Source: Bradyrhizobium canariense
GTDB taxonomy: Bacteria > Pseudomonadota > Alphaproteobacteria > Rhizobiales > Xanthobacteraceae
Direction: 5' to 3'
NCBI RefSeq assembly: GCF_900105125.1
Contig: NZ_LT629750.1
Location: 930,001 to 994,000 of the forward strand
DNA length: 64,000 nucleotides
The notes under the pieces were generated by a model. That model was not told the DNA's origin. It made no database searches and was given only the letters and a program-made list of their open reading frames with translations. The translations under genes were made by a program, and so were the position numbers. Shown here in pieces: positions 46,848 through 55,747 of the stretch; position 1 is the first letter of the stretch, and each line of letters opens with the position of its first letter.

Positions 46848-46982
46848 TTTCTGCTTATGATGTCCAGCTATCGAGCGTCGGTTGCCGGAGGCCTGCCAGG
46901 GGCGATTTTTTTGCTGCGAACCGGTCGGCCCATGTTATAAGCCCGCCCGCCCGCGGCATCGCGGCCGGACATGATGCTATCA

Positions 46983-47067
46983 GCGGGCGTGGCGGAACTG
47001 GTAGACGCGCTGGATTTAGGTTCCAGTGACGAAAGTTGTGGGGGTTCGAGTCCCTCCGCCCGCACCA
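46983..47067 (+). tRNA. tRNA-Leu (anticodon UAG)
   Basis: An 85-base tRNA with a perfect 7-bp acceptor stem (GCGGGCG with CGCCCGC), D-arm TGGCGGAACTGGTAGACGCG, anticodon stem CTGGA/TCCAG around TTTAGGT with TAG at 47017-47019, a long class II variable arm, T-loop GGTTCGAGTCC, discriminator A and encoded CCA. The variable arm and the A discriminator fit leucine. It stands alone between the multicopper-oxidase-like gene and the symporter gene. No duplicated tRNA 3' end (attachment site) was noticed in the window. Confidence 0.97.
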
Positions 47068-47189
47068 CAACCCGAGATCACGGGTGTCGCATAAAGGCGA
47101 CGAGTTCCGGCCACGCACGATGAGGACGAGAACTACATCTACGCAGGAACGCTTGGCGGCTGGCATTTTACCGCCTGCACAATTCCCAG

Positions 47190-48602
47190 CTACCGGGCCT
47201 CCATTTCCATCGCGTCATCGATTTTGGCTTTGGGCGCGCCCATGATGACCCAGTCCAACAGCATCACGACCGCCGGCGTCGCGAGTGCGACGTAGATGTC
47301 ATCGATGCCAAAGGGATCGCCCATCACATACCATGCCGTCGTCGTGATGGTTGCTGCGATCAATCCAAGTGTGGCCCCTCGGCTGGATCCAAATCGCGGA
47401 AGATAGAAGGCGAAGATGGCAACGACGGAAATCGAGAGCCGGAGCGCCCGGGTAAAAAAGGAAAGATGCAGCACCTGCGGGGCGAAGAACACGAACAGGA
47501 GCGGGAGAAAGCCGATCGGCACCGATAGAAGCCGGGACATCCGGAGCTGTGCCGTCTGGCTTGGTTGGAGCATCGGCACGTAGAAATCGCGCACGATCAA
47601 CGCAGAAATGGCCAGCGCAACGCTGCTCACACCGACAAGTATCGACGCCACGATCGACGTCAGCACGAGGCCCGCCAACAGGGGCGGCATATGGTTCATG
47701 AAGATTGGCAGCGCGTAGAGGCTGTTTATATCGGGAAACAGAAATTTCGCGGCGACGCCGATCAGACCGAGCGCAAAGCTCACCGGCAGGCAAAGAAGCC
47801 CTGCAGTGTAGCACGCGCGGGTAACCTCCTGGGGGCCTTTCAGCGAAGATACGGCCTGTACGATGTACTGCGTCGAGAAGATCGACCCGATGCTCGCGAT
47901 GGTCCAGGCGATGATAGTCGTGATGCCGATCTTGCCGTCCCAAGTGAAGTAGTAGTCCGGCAATTTCTCCATCATCGGCGTGATGCCGCCCGTCATGTTG
48001 AGTGCAACGCAAAGAATGACTGCGATGCCGACGCACTTCAGGCTCGTGTGGAGCAGGGATACATAGGCTGCGCTTTTCTGGCCGCCTATGACGCAATAAA
48101 ATGAGCTGACCGCGGCGATCATTACCGCTGAGGCCGTGAGCGATATATGGAAGGCGGATGAAAGGGCCGCAGCACCACTCACATAGAATGCAACATTCAC
48201 GAGCAACAGGGCGTAGATCATGATCACGGAGACTGTCATCTGCGTCGAGCGGCCATACTCCTTGGCGATAGCCGCGGAAATGGTGTATTCGCCGGTATTG
48301 TAGAGTTTCTTCGCCAGAAGCCATCCGAACAGCGGGAAGCCGAGCGCAACACTCAAGACAGCCCACGACGCGGCCATGCCCGAATCAAAGGCTACTTGCG
48401 CGACGCCGATAGTCGATTTCGGTGCGATGAATTCGGACATCATGAGCACGCCGATGACCAGAGCGGGTACGGAGCGCGCGGCGAACATGAAATCGGAGGT
48501 CGACTTGGCGCGATACCGGAAGGTCAGCCATGTTGTCACCGCTATATAGGCCAACACCATGCATATCAGGACAAATGTTCCCTGTGTTTGAAGCTCCGGC
48601 AT
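47190..48602 (-). CDS. Sodium:solute symporter family protein
   Basis: A polytopic carrier of 470 residues, with about 12-13 membrane segments, of the SSS family. Family-like stretches are SDFMFAARSVPALVIGVLMMSEFIAPKSTIGVAQ near the N-terminus, ALSVALGFPLFGWLLAKKLYNTGEYTISAAIAKEYG, IASIGSIFSTQYIVQAVSSLKGPQEVTRAC and a sodium-site region TSIVASILVGVSSVALAISALIVRDFYVPM. ATG 48602 has GGGAGGAG just upstream on the minus strand; the longer upstream frame has no similarity. It follows the alpha/beta hydrolase gene with about 35 bases between, so uptake and hydrolysis of one substrate are probably coupled. The substrate is unknown. Confidence 0.9.
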   Translation of the reverse strand: MPELQTQGTFVLICMVLAYIAVTTWLTFRYRAKSTSDFMFAARSVPALVIGVLMMSEFIAPKSTIGVAQVAFDSGMAASWAVLSVALGFPLFGWLLAKKLYNTGEYTISAAIAKEYGRSTQMTVSVIMIYALLLVNVAFYVSGAAALSSAFHISLTASAVMIAAVSSFYCVIGGQKSAAYVSLLHTSLKCVGIAVILCVALNMTGGITPMMEKLPDYYFTWDGKIGITTIIAWTIASIGSIFSTQYIVQAVSSLKGPQEVTRACYTAGLLCLPVSFALGLIGVAAKFLFPDINSLYALPIFMNHMPPLLAGLVLTSIVASILVGVSSVALAISALIVRDFYVPMLQPSQTAQLRMSRLLSVPIGFLPLLFVFFAPQVLHLSFFTRALRLSISVVAIFAFYLPRFGSSRGATLGLIAATITTTAWYVMGDPFGIDDIYVALATPAVVMLLDWVIMGAPKAKIDDAMEMEAR

Positions 48603-48637
48603 AGACTCCTCCCTGAGATTATCGTGAAACGTCTGCT

Positions 48638-49792
48638 CTACTGACTCCCGTGCCGGGACAGCGTCTCGGCAGTTTCGAAGAAATCGAGCAAACTTTCGCA
48701 GACGATGTCCGCGCGTTCCTGCTGCACCCAGTGGCCGGCGCCTTCTACGAAGCAAGGCCGCGCCATACGGGTGAAAACGGTATGCCTCATGCGTTGCAGG
48801 CCACCGGGGATCTGATACGCCCCCCAGTCCCGTTGGCCCGCCATGAACAGCGCAGGGCAGTCGATCGTGCGTCCGGAAAACAGGCTCAGGTCCTGGGCCA
48901 GGCTCCCGTTCATGCGCCCGCGATACCACTGGAGGCCGCCTTGAAAGCCCGCGCGCTCGTAGTCCTCGCTGTAGACGCGGAGCTCCGGTTCGGTAAGCCA
49001 GTGCGACGACGAGATGATTTCAGGCGGCGGAGATTCCGGCGCGACTGTTTCCGCCATCCCGAGCGCGAGCGGCATGATGTAATAGTTGGGCATGCGCGCG
49101 AGTTCTTCGGCCGCCCATGACGACAGCTCGAAGGGATTGTTGCCCGGCCAATCGCCGCTCTTGAAATGAAAATAGGCGCGCAGGAAGCCGTTCACGCCCT
49201 GCTTGCAATGCCACATGTCCGCATTGGCCTCGCGCGTCGCGAAATAGGCGTGGTAATGCTTGCGCGGTGGATCAAGAGAGGCGAGGGCCGCGTGAATGGC
49301 GTCCTTTTGCGGAGGTTGCGGGAGAGGCCAGGCGAGCGGCCCGGTGAACGGCGCGCTCATGATGACCAGCGAATGGAAAAGGTCAGGGCGGACCAGGGCG
49401 CACGCGGCCGCAATTGAGGCGCCGAAATCGTGGCCGACGACGGCGGCGACGGAGGTTATGCCCAAAAGGTTGAGCAAGGCCACAGCATCCCGCACGAGAT
49501 TGAGAATGCAAAACGGAGACAGGTCTTCCTCGTATTGGATCGGTCTCGCGGCCGTGCGGCCGTAGCCGCGCTGATCGGGCGCCACGACGTAATAGCCGGC
49601 CTCCGCGAGAGCGGGCATGACTTTGCGCCATGAATAGGCGATCTCGGGAAACCCGTGCAGCAAAAGTATGGTAGGGCGGCGCGGTCCGGGAGTTCCGGCT
49701 TCCAGGATGTGCATGTCCGTGCCGTTGACGCCTTGGATGAAACGCGCTTTGACGCCCGCAGGAAGGCTCGCGGAAGGTAGAGGCGCCACCAT
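48638..49792 (-). CDS. Alpha/beta hydrolase, epoxide hydrolase-like
   Basis: A 384-residue alpha/beta hydrolase with oxyanion motif LLLHGFPEIAYSWRKVMPAL, APDQRGYGRT, and nucleophile Asp122 in VVGHDFGASIAA. The Asp nucleophile points to epoxide hydrolases or haloacid/haloalkane dehalogenases rather than serine esterases. The terminal His lies in GAGHWVQQERAD. A cap domain is present (about 155-260). ATG 49792 follows a GAGGAGGG element. It is divergent from an IclR regulator gene and upstream of the symporter gene, suggesting an IclR-controlled catabolic unit. The actual substrate cannot be read. Confidence 0.88.
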   Translation of the reverse strand: MVAPLPSASLPAGVKARFIQGVNGTDMHILEAGTPGPRRPTILLLHGFPEIAYSWRKVMPALAEAGYYVVAPDQRGYGRTAARPIQYEEDLSPFCILNLVRDAVALLNLLGITSVAAVVGHDFGASIAAACALVRPDLFHSLVIMSAPFTGPLAWPLPQPPQKDAIHAALASLDPPRKHYHAYFATREANADMWHCKQGVNGFLRAYFHFKSGDWPGNNPFELSSWAAEELARMPNYYIMPLALGMAETVAPESPPPEIISSSHWLTEPELRVYSEDYERAGFQGGLQWYRGRMNGSLAQDLSLFSGRTIDCPALFMAGQRDWGAYQIPGGLQRMRHTVFTRMARPCFVEGAGHWVQQERADIVCESLLDFFETAETLSRHGSQ

Positions 49793-49893
49793 GCTCAATA
49801 CCCTCCTCGATGCAGGGGAAGGTGGCACCGGGCGTCGGACGCGGACCGTCCTCGTGTATTTCGTTGAAGCCAATCGATCGGGAGGCGTGACAG

Positions 49894-50673
49894 GTGACCG
49901 TGGATGAAGGAGAGCAGGCTCGCTATGTCGTCGTTGGGCTGCGGCGCGGGCTTGCGATCCTGAACATGTTCCGCCGAGATCGACGGGTCGTTACAGTTCC
50001 GGAGATGACAGCGGCTTTGGGGCTGCCGCGGGCAACCGCCTTTCGGCTCGCTTACACGCTCGAGCGGGATGGCTACCTGCAGCGTGTCCCCGATTCCCCC
50101 GCATTCCGCCTTGGGCCCAAGACGCTTCTTCTTGGGTTCGATTATCTGCATACGACCGAGGTCGTCGCGTGCGGGCGCGACGCGCTCACGGCTTTGCGCG
50201 ACCGCACCGGCTTTTCCACGCATATGTGCGTGCGCGACGGAACGGAAATCGTTTACGTCTTCACGGCGTCGTCCCACCATCGCATGCGCGGTGATATCCC
50301 GGTCGGTACGCGCTATCCGTGCCATGCCGTCGCGTCCGGCCGCGCCCTTCTGTTCGACATGACGAAGGCCGGGATCAAAGACCTTTACCGCGGGGTTTCC
50401 CTGGCGGCGTTTTCGCCCCAGACACCGACGACGGTCGACGCGCTCTGGTCTCGCATCGAGCGTGAACGAAAGCTCGGATATGCGTGGCACCGCTCCGGAT
50501 TTGTCAGCGGCATCGTGAGCCTGTCTGCACCGGTGCGGGACAGCGGGGGTGCCATCGTGGCCGCCATCAACATTTCGGACTCGGAGACCGTTTTGAAGGA
50601 CATCGAAACGGTACGCGATCAGGTTCTCAGCACCGCAGCCGAAGTGTCGGCGCGACTTGGATGGCGCGGTTGA
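49894..50673 (+). CDS. IclR-family transcriptional regulator
   Basis: A 259-residue regulator. The winged helix-turn-helix reads VGLRRGLAILNMFRRDRRVVTVPEMTAALGLPRATAFRLAYTLERDGYLQR, and the IclR effector domain reads RDRTGFSTHMCVRDGTEIVYV, GTRYPCHAVASGRALLFDM, GYAWHRSGFVSGIVSLSAPVRDSGGAIVAAINIS. The start is GTG 49894, preceded by GGGAGG at a good distance. It is divergent from the alpha/beta hydrolase gene and convergent with the FAD oxidoreductase gene, so it likely controls one or both. A pair of overlapping palindromes upstream of the oxidoreductase gene is a candidate binding site. Confidence 0.93.
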   Translation: MTVDEGEQARYVVVGLRRGLAILNMFRRDRRVVTVPEMTAALGLPRATAFRLAYTLERDGYLQRVPDSPAFRLGPKTLLLGFDYLHTTEVVACGRDALTALRDRTGFSTHMCVRDGTEIVYVFTASSHHRMRGDIPVGTRYPCHAVASGRALLFDMTKAGIKDLYRGVSLAAFSPQTPTTVDALWSRIERERKLGYAWHRSGFVSGIVSLSAPVRDSGGAIVAAINISDSETVLKDIETVRDQVLSTAAEVSARLGWRG

Positions 50674-50693
50674 CCGATCGCGTTCGACGGCAA

Positions 50694-52073
50694 TCAACCC
50701 AGCTCATCCGCATAGAGAGGCATTCCAATCTCGCGGAGGGCCGCCTGCAGCCGTTCGATCGAAACTCCCCGGACCGTTGTGTTGCCGTCCAGGGCGATCG
50801 CAGCTGCGATTCCTGCCGCCTGTCCGGTCGCCATGCAGGCAGGAACATTGCGGCTGCGGCCATGGGCGGTGTGATCGGCCGAAATGCATCGTCCGGCGAC
50901 GAGCAGTTGTTCAACTCCCAGCGGTACCAGACACCGATAAGGTAATTCGTAGGGCTTGAGTCCCCGGAAATCGACATCGGCCCCTTTGACGTCATGCACG
51001 TCGAAGGCGGACACGTCGGCAGCTATGCTGTCCGGGAACGAGGTCTCGCCGCTGACATCCTTGGCAGTCAGCGTATATTCGCCGCGGATGTGCCGCGTTT
51101 CGCGAACCCCCAGCACCGGCGCGATCTGGGCGATCTTGGCCTTCGCGAAGCCGGGCACCTTCTTAATAAGAAACTGGGCATATTCCTCGATTTGGCGGTA
51201 ACACTCGACGATCGCAGCGCTGAACTCGATCGGTGAGAAGACGTTGACGCCCAGCACCCGGGTGGCGTTCACGTACATCAACCCGTTGGCTGTCTTGAGG
51301 GTTATGTTCTCGCGGGGCAGGTCGATATTTGTCTCTTCCCGATAGGCGCGGATCGTTTTGTTGAAGCCCGTAAGCCACAGTCCATAATCGAGGTCGTCGT
51401 CATTGTCTGGAATGGCCTGGGCGGGCACATCGTCCGTTTGGCGCGCCCAGCGCGCGAGTTCCACGACATCGACGTCGGACATTGTGAAATACATGCCGAC
51501 GGGCTGCATCTTGATCTCGTCGTCGTCATCGCCCGAGCCCATGACGAACGGAGCGCCCGCGCCGGCAGCGATGTCGCCGTCAGCCGAACAATCGATCACG
51601 ACCTTGGCGCCGATGAAGCTGCGGCCGGCCTTGTTCTCCACCACCACGCCTGTCACCTTACCGCCCTCGACGATGGGACGCGAGACCACGGTTTCGAAGA
51701 GAATCTGGACGCCAGCATCCGTACAGAGGCGCGTCAGCAGCATCTTCATGATTTCGGGATCGCAGGGAGATGCGATCTTGACCTTCCCCGTCTTGGTCCC
51801 AGCGAAATAGTCAGCGCCGGCCGCTCCCGTCGCGCGCGCCATTTTCCAGAGCTCAAGGGGCAGCCCGCCCACGAGCGCTCCCGAAGGCTTCGTGTTGAGG
51901 CCGAGGGTGAGATTGCCGCCCAGGGAACCGAACCGCTCGACGAGAACCACTTTCTTGTTCCGGCGCGCGGCGGCGGCGGCAGCAATCGGACCCGTGGTGC
52001 CCCCGCCAACCACCACTATGTCCGCATCCATCAGCACGGGTATTTCGCGAGCGGGTTCCTGGATGGTCGGCAT
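50694..52073 (-). CDS. FAD-dependent oxidoreductase (FAD_oxidored family)
   Basis: A 459-residue flavoprotein. The N-terminal dinucleotide motif is DIVVVGGGTTGPIAAAAAARRNKKVVLVERFGSLGGNLTLGLNT, followed by KVVIDCSADGDIAAGAGAPF and a C-terminal flavin-contact segment GVEQLLVAGRCISADHTAHGRSRNVPACMATGQAAGIAAAIA. These belong to the PF12831-type FAD-dependent oxidoreductases, which often sit in catabolic operons and whose substrates are mostly unknown. It is a single gene convergent with the IclR gene, and its upstream region carries overlapping palindromes. The family call is firm; the reaction is open. Confidence 0.9.
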   Translation of the reverse strand: MPTIQEPAREIPVLMDADIVVVGGGTTGPIAAAAAARRNKKVVLVERFGSLGGNLTLGLNTKPSGALVGGLPLELWKMARATGAAGADYFAGTKTGKVKIASPCDPEIMKMLLTRLCTDAGVQILFETVVSRPIVEGGKVTGVVVENKAGRSFIGAKVVIDCSADGDIAAGAGAPFVMGSGDDDDEIKMQPVGMYFTMSDVDVVELARWARQTDDVPAQAIPDNDDDLDYGLWLTGFNKTIRAYREETNIDLPRENITLKTANGLMYVNATRVLGVNVFSPIEFSAAIVECYRQIEEYAQFLIKKVPGFAKAKIAQIAPVLGVRETRHIRGEYTLTAKDVSGETSFPDSIAADVSAFDVHDVKGADVDFRGLKPYELPYRCLVPLGVEQLLVAGRCISADHTAHGRSRNVPACMATGQAAGIAAAIALDGNTTVRGVSIERLQAALREIGMPLYADELG

Positions 52074-52478
52074 TAAGCGTACCTCATGTCACGTTTCATA
52101 TATGAAGCAACGCTTCATCTTTAGAAATCCGTACCATCCGGTCGGGCTTGAGTCCAGCGTGAGGCCCGATTGTCCGGGTGCCGGAGAGGAGATCCCTGTG
52201 GCCGTGGGCGTATCGGCTTTTTATCTCTGGATTTCCGCCCGCCCATGGCCGCAGCAGGTGCTCAATTCGAAGCGGTCGTCCCATTTGCGGGCGGAGTTTT
52301 CCAGGCCAGCACAGTTCCATCAAATTTTTGGCAGCCGATCGTGAGGAACGAAAGCGAATGCCGGGAATGATGTTCACGAGCGACGCGGGCGAAATTTCAA
52401 ATCGGTAGATTTGTGATCAAAGTATTGAGAGACGTGCAAACAACGACTTGGTTCGATGTACCACGGCAAAGCGCGTCC
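52074..52478. other. Intergenic region upstream of the FAD oxidoreductase gene
   Basis: About 400 bases without a supported gene. Apart from the palindromic cluster at 52095-52118, I see no recognisable RNA, repeat or coding remnant here. Confidence 0.4.
52095..52118. promoter_or_regulatory. Overlapping palindromes, candidate IclR-type operator
   Basis: TTCATATATGAA (52095-52106) is a perfect 12-bp palindrome. It overlaps ATGAAGC-AAC-GCTTCAT (52102-52118), a perfect 7-bp inverted repeat with a 3-base spacer. The cluster contains three TTCAT/ATGAA half-sites and lies 22-45 bases before the oxidoreductase start. The geometry suits a dimer or tetramer regulator, and the neighbouring IclR protein is the obvious candidate. 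Confidence 0.6.
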
Positions 52479-52679
52479 TCACGCGGCTTCAGTGGCATCT
52501 TGCGGCGTTGTTTCCTCGATCCAGGCGTCCCTCGCAAACCACTCATGATGCGTACGACAGTGAGGGCAATACGAACGGGAAAAGAAGACCGCGGTTCGTT
52601 GGAATTTAGCTAAATCCATTTCAATACCGGTCGCGATCGCGCGCTTCGTCGCAGGACAGCGAATCATTATCGAACCCAT
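52479..52679 (-). CDS. Small Cys-pair (zinc-ribbon-like) hypothetical protein
   Basis: About 66 residues. The core MIRCPATKRAIATGIEMD, one CPHC pair (SYCPHCRTHHEWFARDAWI) and an early single Cys resemble a family of tiny conserved rhizobial proteins of unknown function that read like half a zinc ribbon. The start may be Met at 52679 or a slightly longer form from 52712. It is flanked by gene-poor sequence. The family impression is from memory; no function is known. Confidence 0.6.
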   Translation of the reverse strand: MGSIMIRCPATKRAIATGIEMDLAKFQRTAVFFSRSYCPHCRTHHEWFARDAWIEETTPQDATEAA

Positions 52680-52858
52680 CGAGGCCTCCGTTTGAGCCCC
52701 TGTTAAACGCATCGTGCGAAGGAATTATAATGGCGGAACGGCGCTTTCGAGACGAGCGGCTGAGCAGGTCATGACGCGAAGACTGTGCCATCAAGACCCA
52801 AGGTCCGGCGGAGAGACTTCGACCGGCTATAATACGTCCAGGTGGCGATGCCTTTGCG

Positions 52859-53623
52859 CTACAGCCAATATCGCCCCGCATAGATCACGGTCATTGCCGC
52901 TCCCGCGACGATCACGAATTGCCTGACGTAGTTCGCTGGAAGAACGCGAATCAAATGACCACCGCCATATCCGCCGATCATCGCGCCGACGAGCGTGACG
53001 GTCGTTTCCGGCCAGCGCACGGCTCCCTGGACGATGAAGATGACGGTGGCGGCGAATGCGACACAGGTCGCAAGAAAATTTTTCAGGGCCTTTATGGATC
53101 GGATGTCGTTGGGCTCCGTGATCGACAAAATCGCCGTCAGGATGACGCCAAGGCCGGCGCCAAAGAAGCCTCCATAGACGCAGGCCATTCCGAGGAGCGT
53201 CGCACTGAAGCCAGTCGGCAACATATTGTCGATGCTGTAATGGCGGACGGAGCATGCCTGGATTCGCGGCGCAAAGGCAAAGAGCAGCGTCGCGAAGGCG
53301 ATCAGGGCCGGCACCGGCAGGGTAAAGAGACGTTCGGGAAGGAGCAGCAAGGCAACTGCTCCGATCGCTCCGCCGAGAACGGCCACAACCACGAATGAGA
53401 CCGTGCGCATCGTCGGCGCCGGCAGCTTCCTGCGATCGGCAAGAGCAGCGATCAAATGACCAGGTGAAATTGCGACGGCATTCGATGCGTTGGCGATGAT
53501 GGCCGGTAAACCCGCTGCCAACATCGCCGGAAATGTAATGAGCGTCGCGCCTCCGGCCAGAGCGTTGATGAGACCGCCGACAGTTCCCGCCGATAACAAC
53601 AACACACCCGTATTGAAATCCAT
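52859..53623 (-). CDS. TauE/SafE (TSUP) family membrane permease
   Basis: A 254-residue protein with about eight membrane segments and the two repeated family motifs. The first half has GTVGGLINALAGGATLITFPAMLAAGLPAIIANASNAVAISPGHL and the second half has YGGFFGAGLGVILTAILSI ... IRSIKALKNFLATCVAFAATVIFIVQGAVRWPET. Members export sulfite, sulfoacetate or other organic sulfur compounds, but many substrates are unknown. It is transcribed in the same direction as, and 71 bases after, the AraC-type regulator gene, which may control it. Confidence 0.92.
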   Translation of the reverse strand: MDFNTGVLLLSAGTVGGLINALAGGATLITFPAMLAAGLPAIIANASNAVAISPGHLIAALADRRKLPAPTMRTVSFVVVAVLGGAIGAVALLLLPERLFTLPVPALIAFATLLFAFAPRIQACSVRHYSIDNMLPTGFSATLLGMACVYGGFFGAGLGVILTAILSITEPNDIRSIKALKNFLATCVAFAATVIFIVQGAVRWPETTVTLVGAMIGGYGGGHLIRVLPANYVRQFVIVAGAAMTVIYAGRYWL

Positions 53624-53694
53624 GCCTCACCTCTCGGATGACGAGAGGGATAGCTGCTTGCGCATTGGTATGTCTGGAACGTCTGTGACCGGAT

Positions 53695-54432
53695 TCAGCT
53701 ATGCCGGTAGAGACCCGGCGTAGTTCCAAAAGTCATCCGGAACAGCCGTGTGAGGTGGCTCTGATCCGAAAATCCCGTATCAGCCGCCACCGCGGCTATC
53801 GGCTGGCCGTCTCTCAGCAATTGTCGGGCGCGGTTCAACCGGAGAAGGATTCGGAAAGCATGTGGAGCAATGCCGAGTTCGCGCGTCACCAGTCGGCTGA
53901 ATCCTTCGCGGCTGCGGTCAAAGCTGGCGGCAATTTCGCCGATCCGCCTGAAGTTGTGCGCCAAAGTAGTGCCGAGCTTGATTTTATCGGATTTCACAGT
54001 CGGCGCAGGAAGCCTGTGGAGCGGGATTTCGGCGGCGGTTCGCAGGATATTTTCGAGCGAGATCTCGCTTGCGCTCAACCGAGGACGCTGGATGTCGAAG
54101 ACGTGAAGCGACGAGCCGGAGTCAGCGGCCGGAACATAGGCGTTAAGGCAAACCGTCTCGTCATCCGAAGTCGCAATCGGGGTGTGCAGCATTCCCGCCG
54201 GAATAAACGCCGCTTGCCCTGCTGACACCGTCACTGTCGAGCCATTGACATGGAACGAACGAGACCCAGAGACAACCACCATGATCTGGGCCTCGTCATG
54301 AAAATGGGGCCTGAGACCAGGAGAGCCAGGACCGCGCCATAAGCCAAGTTCGATGATGCCGGCTAGGTCCACCTGATAATAATTCCAGGTCGGGGTAGAG
54401 GAAAAACGGGACATCGAGGAATACAGAACCAA
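53695..54432 (-). CDS. AraC-family transcriptional regulator with cupin sensor
   Basis: A 245-residue regulator with an N-terminal cupin domain (RPHFHDEAQIMVVVSGSRSFHVNGSTVTVSAGQAAFIPAGMLHTP) and a C-terminal double helix-turn-helix (RIGEIAASFDRSREGFSRLVTRELGIAPHAFRILLRLNRARQLLRDGQPIAAVAADTGFSDQSHLTRLFRMTFGTTPGLYR). This is the common AraC/cupin layout for small-molecule sensing. The TauE/SafE permease gene follows on the same strand, so regulation of export of a small anion is plausible but unproven. The upstream side is the mobile-element remnant region. Confidence 0.92.
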   Translation of the reverse strand: MVLYSSMSRFSSTPTWNYYQVDLAGIIELGLWRGPGSPGLRPHFHDEAQIMVVVSGSRSFHVNGSTVTVSAGQAAFIPAGMLHTPIATSDDETVCLNAYVPAADSGSSLHVFDIQRPRLSASEISLENILRTAAEIPLHRLPAPTVKSDKIKLGTTLAHNFRRIGEIAASFDRSREGFSRLVTRELGIAPHAFRILLRLNRARQLLRDGQPIAAVAADTGFSDQSHLTRLFRMTFGTTPGLYRHS

Positions 54433-54589
54433 TTTTCACCTCAGAGCGGTGTGGCATGCCGCAGCGTGCGGCCGATCTTCCTGACGTGGCGCTGATTCAG
54501 GACGTCCGGATGTTGCGAGGCCGTGCCTCTAATTTCAGCTTTCAGCGTGCGAAAGCATAGGCGCTTTGCTTCGCCCGGCCAACGTCGGA

Positions 54590-54740
54590 GAGAGGGCGGC
54601 TCGAATACTCTATCGTCAGCGGCTCGCGCTCACCTCTGGTCGCTTCGCCATGATCGATGACGGGCTCGGCTTCGAGCTAGTGCATTGGTCACAGCCGCTG
54701 GGGAGGAAGTTTGGACAGCATGTTTCCTGCGGCGCCTGTG
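54590..54740 (+). pseudogene. C-terminal remnant of a conjugative relaxase (DUF3363/TraI-like)
   Basis: One plus-strand frame reads RILYRQRLALTSGRFAMIDDGLGFELVHWSQPLGRKFGQHVS. This closely resembles what I recall as the final ~45 residues of DUF3363-type relaxases of conjugative plasmids and ICEs (…ALASGRFAMIDDGLGFQLVPW…LGQHVSG). There is no start or catalytic domain and the frame continues into unrelated sequence, so it is a stump. The rest of the 54433-54806 gap shows no other gene. Confidence 0.6.
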
Positions 54741-54806
54741 GCACAGCGGCATTAAGTGGACCATCGGTCGGAAACGCGTCTGTAGACTATGAATGCCGGC
54801 GGACTG

Positions 54807-55712
54807 TCACTGGCTTTCTGCGTTTGATCGCACTCCATTGGGGGCGAACCATGGGGGTGCGTTTTCGTCACCTTCCTCGGGCGGAAAATCGGTCGAGCAG
54901 GCAAGCTCGCGCTGTTGCTCGAGCGCGGCGAGCCGCGCCGAAAGTTGTGCGTACATGACGTGGTAGGCATCGCTGCCGAGGGCGATCCGCCTCGGCGCCG
55001 GTGTCTCATCGATGCTCGCGATCATGATCGCTACCATCTTCGCGGGATCGCCGGGCGAGGGGTGGCTGTCGTCGGCGATGATCCGATTGACCATTCGCGA
55101 GGGGGAGGCATCGTAGGCGTCGAGCGTGGGCGCAAGCTGTGCGCTGCGATGGCGGAAGTCGGTGCGCGCGCCGCCCGGCTCGATCAGGGTGCAGCCGATC
55201 CCGAAGCCTTCCACTTCCTGCGCGACGGCGTCGAGGAAGCCCTCGATGCCCCATTTGGTCGCGTGATAGAGCGAGCCGCCGGGAAAGGCGGCCTGGCCGC
55301 CCATGCTGGAGAGCTGCAGGATCCGCCCGCCGCCCTGGGCGCGCAGATGCGGAAGCGCGGCGCGAATGAGCTGGATCGACCCGACCAGATTGGTGTCGAT
55401 CTGGTGCCGGACCTGCTCGTCCGTCATTTCCTCGGCGGCGCCCATCAGGCCATAGCCGGCATTGCTGACGACCATTTCGATATGGCCGAGCGCGGCAAAG
55501 GCGCGATCGACGACGCCGCGGATCGCCGCGGTCTCGGAGAGGTCGAGCTTCGCACACCAGAGCTGGCTGCGATATTTCGCCTTCAGCTCGTCCATGACGG
55601 AAAGGTTGCGCACGGTGCCCGCCACGCGATCGCCGCGCGCGAGCAGTTGCTCGGCCATGATGCGGCCAAAGCCGCTGCTCACGCCGGTGATGAACCAGTT
55701 TCTTGGGGTCAT
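54807..55712 (-). CDS. SDR family oxidoreductase (classical type)
   Basis: A 301-residue short-chain dehydrogenase with the cofactor motif TGVSSGFGRIMAEQLLARGDRVAGTVR, NAGYG (84-88), active-site Ser135/136, and Tyr149-x3-Lys153 in SLYHATKWGIEGF. The Arg after the Rossmann motif suggests NADP preference. ATG 55712 has GGAG on the minus strand seven bases upstream; a longer open frame reaches 55889 but is unlike the family. It follows the second SDR gene on the same strand with 35 bases between, forming a two-gene unit controlled by the TetR/operator region at 56.8 kb. The substrate is unknown. Confidence 0.92.
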   Translation of the reverse strand: MTPRNWFITGVSSGFGRIMAEQLLARGDRVAGTVRNLSVMDELKAKYRSQLWCAKLDLSETAAIRGVVDRAFAALGHIEMVVSNAGYGLMGAAEEMTDEQVRHQIDTNLVGSIQLIRAALPHLRAQGGGRILQLSSMGGQAAFPGGSLYHATKWGIEGFLDAVAQEVEGFGIGCTLIEPGGARTDFRHRSAQLAPTLDAYDASPSRMVNRIIADDSHPSPGDPAKMVAIMIASIDETPAPRRIALGSDAYHVMYAQLSARLAALEQQRELACSTDFPPEEGDENAPPWFAPNGVRSNAESQ

Positions 55713-55747
55713 AGGTTTCTCCAGATGAAAATCGAACGGCCGAACGG

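Noticed and set aside
46983..47067. tRNA-Leu as the attachment site of an integrated element
   Set aside because: No integrase gene lies next to it and no repeat of its 3' end was noticed within the window.
48638..49792. Naming the alpha/beta hydrolase as a fluoroacetate dehalogenase
   Set aside because: The Asp nucleophile is compatible, but I could not confirm the halide-binding His/Trp/Tyr set by eye; left as epoxide hydrolase-like.
54566..54958. 130-codon frame as an intact gene
   Set aside because: Only the middle ~45 codons resemble a relaxase C-terminus; the rest is unrelated and overlaps the SDR gene end, so it is recorded as a remnant.
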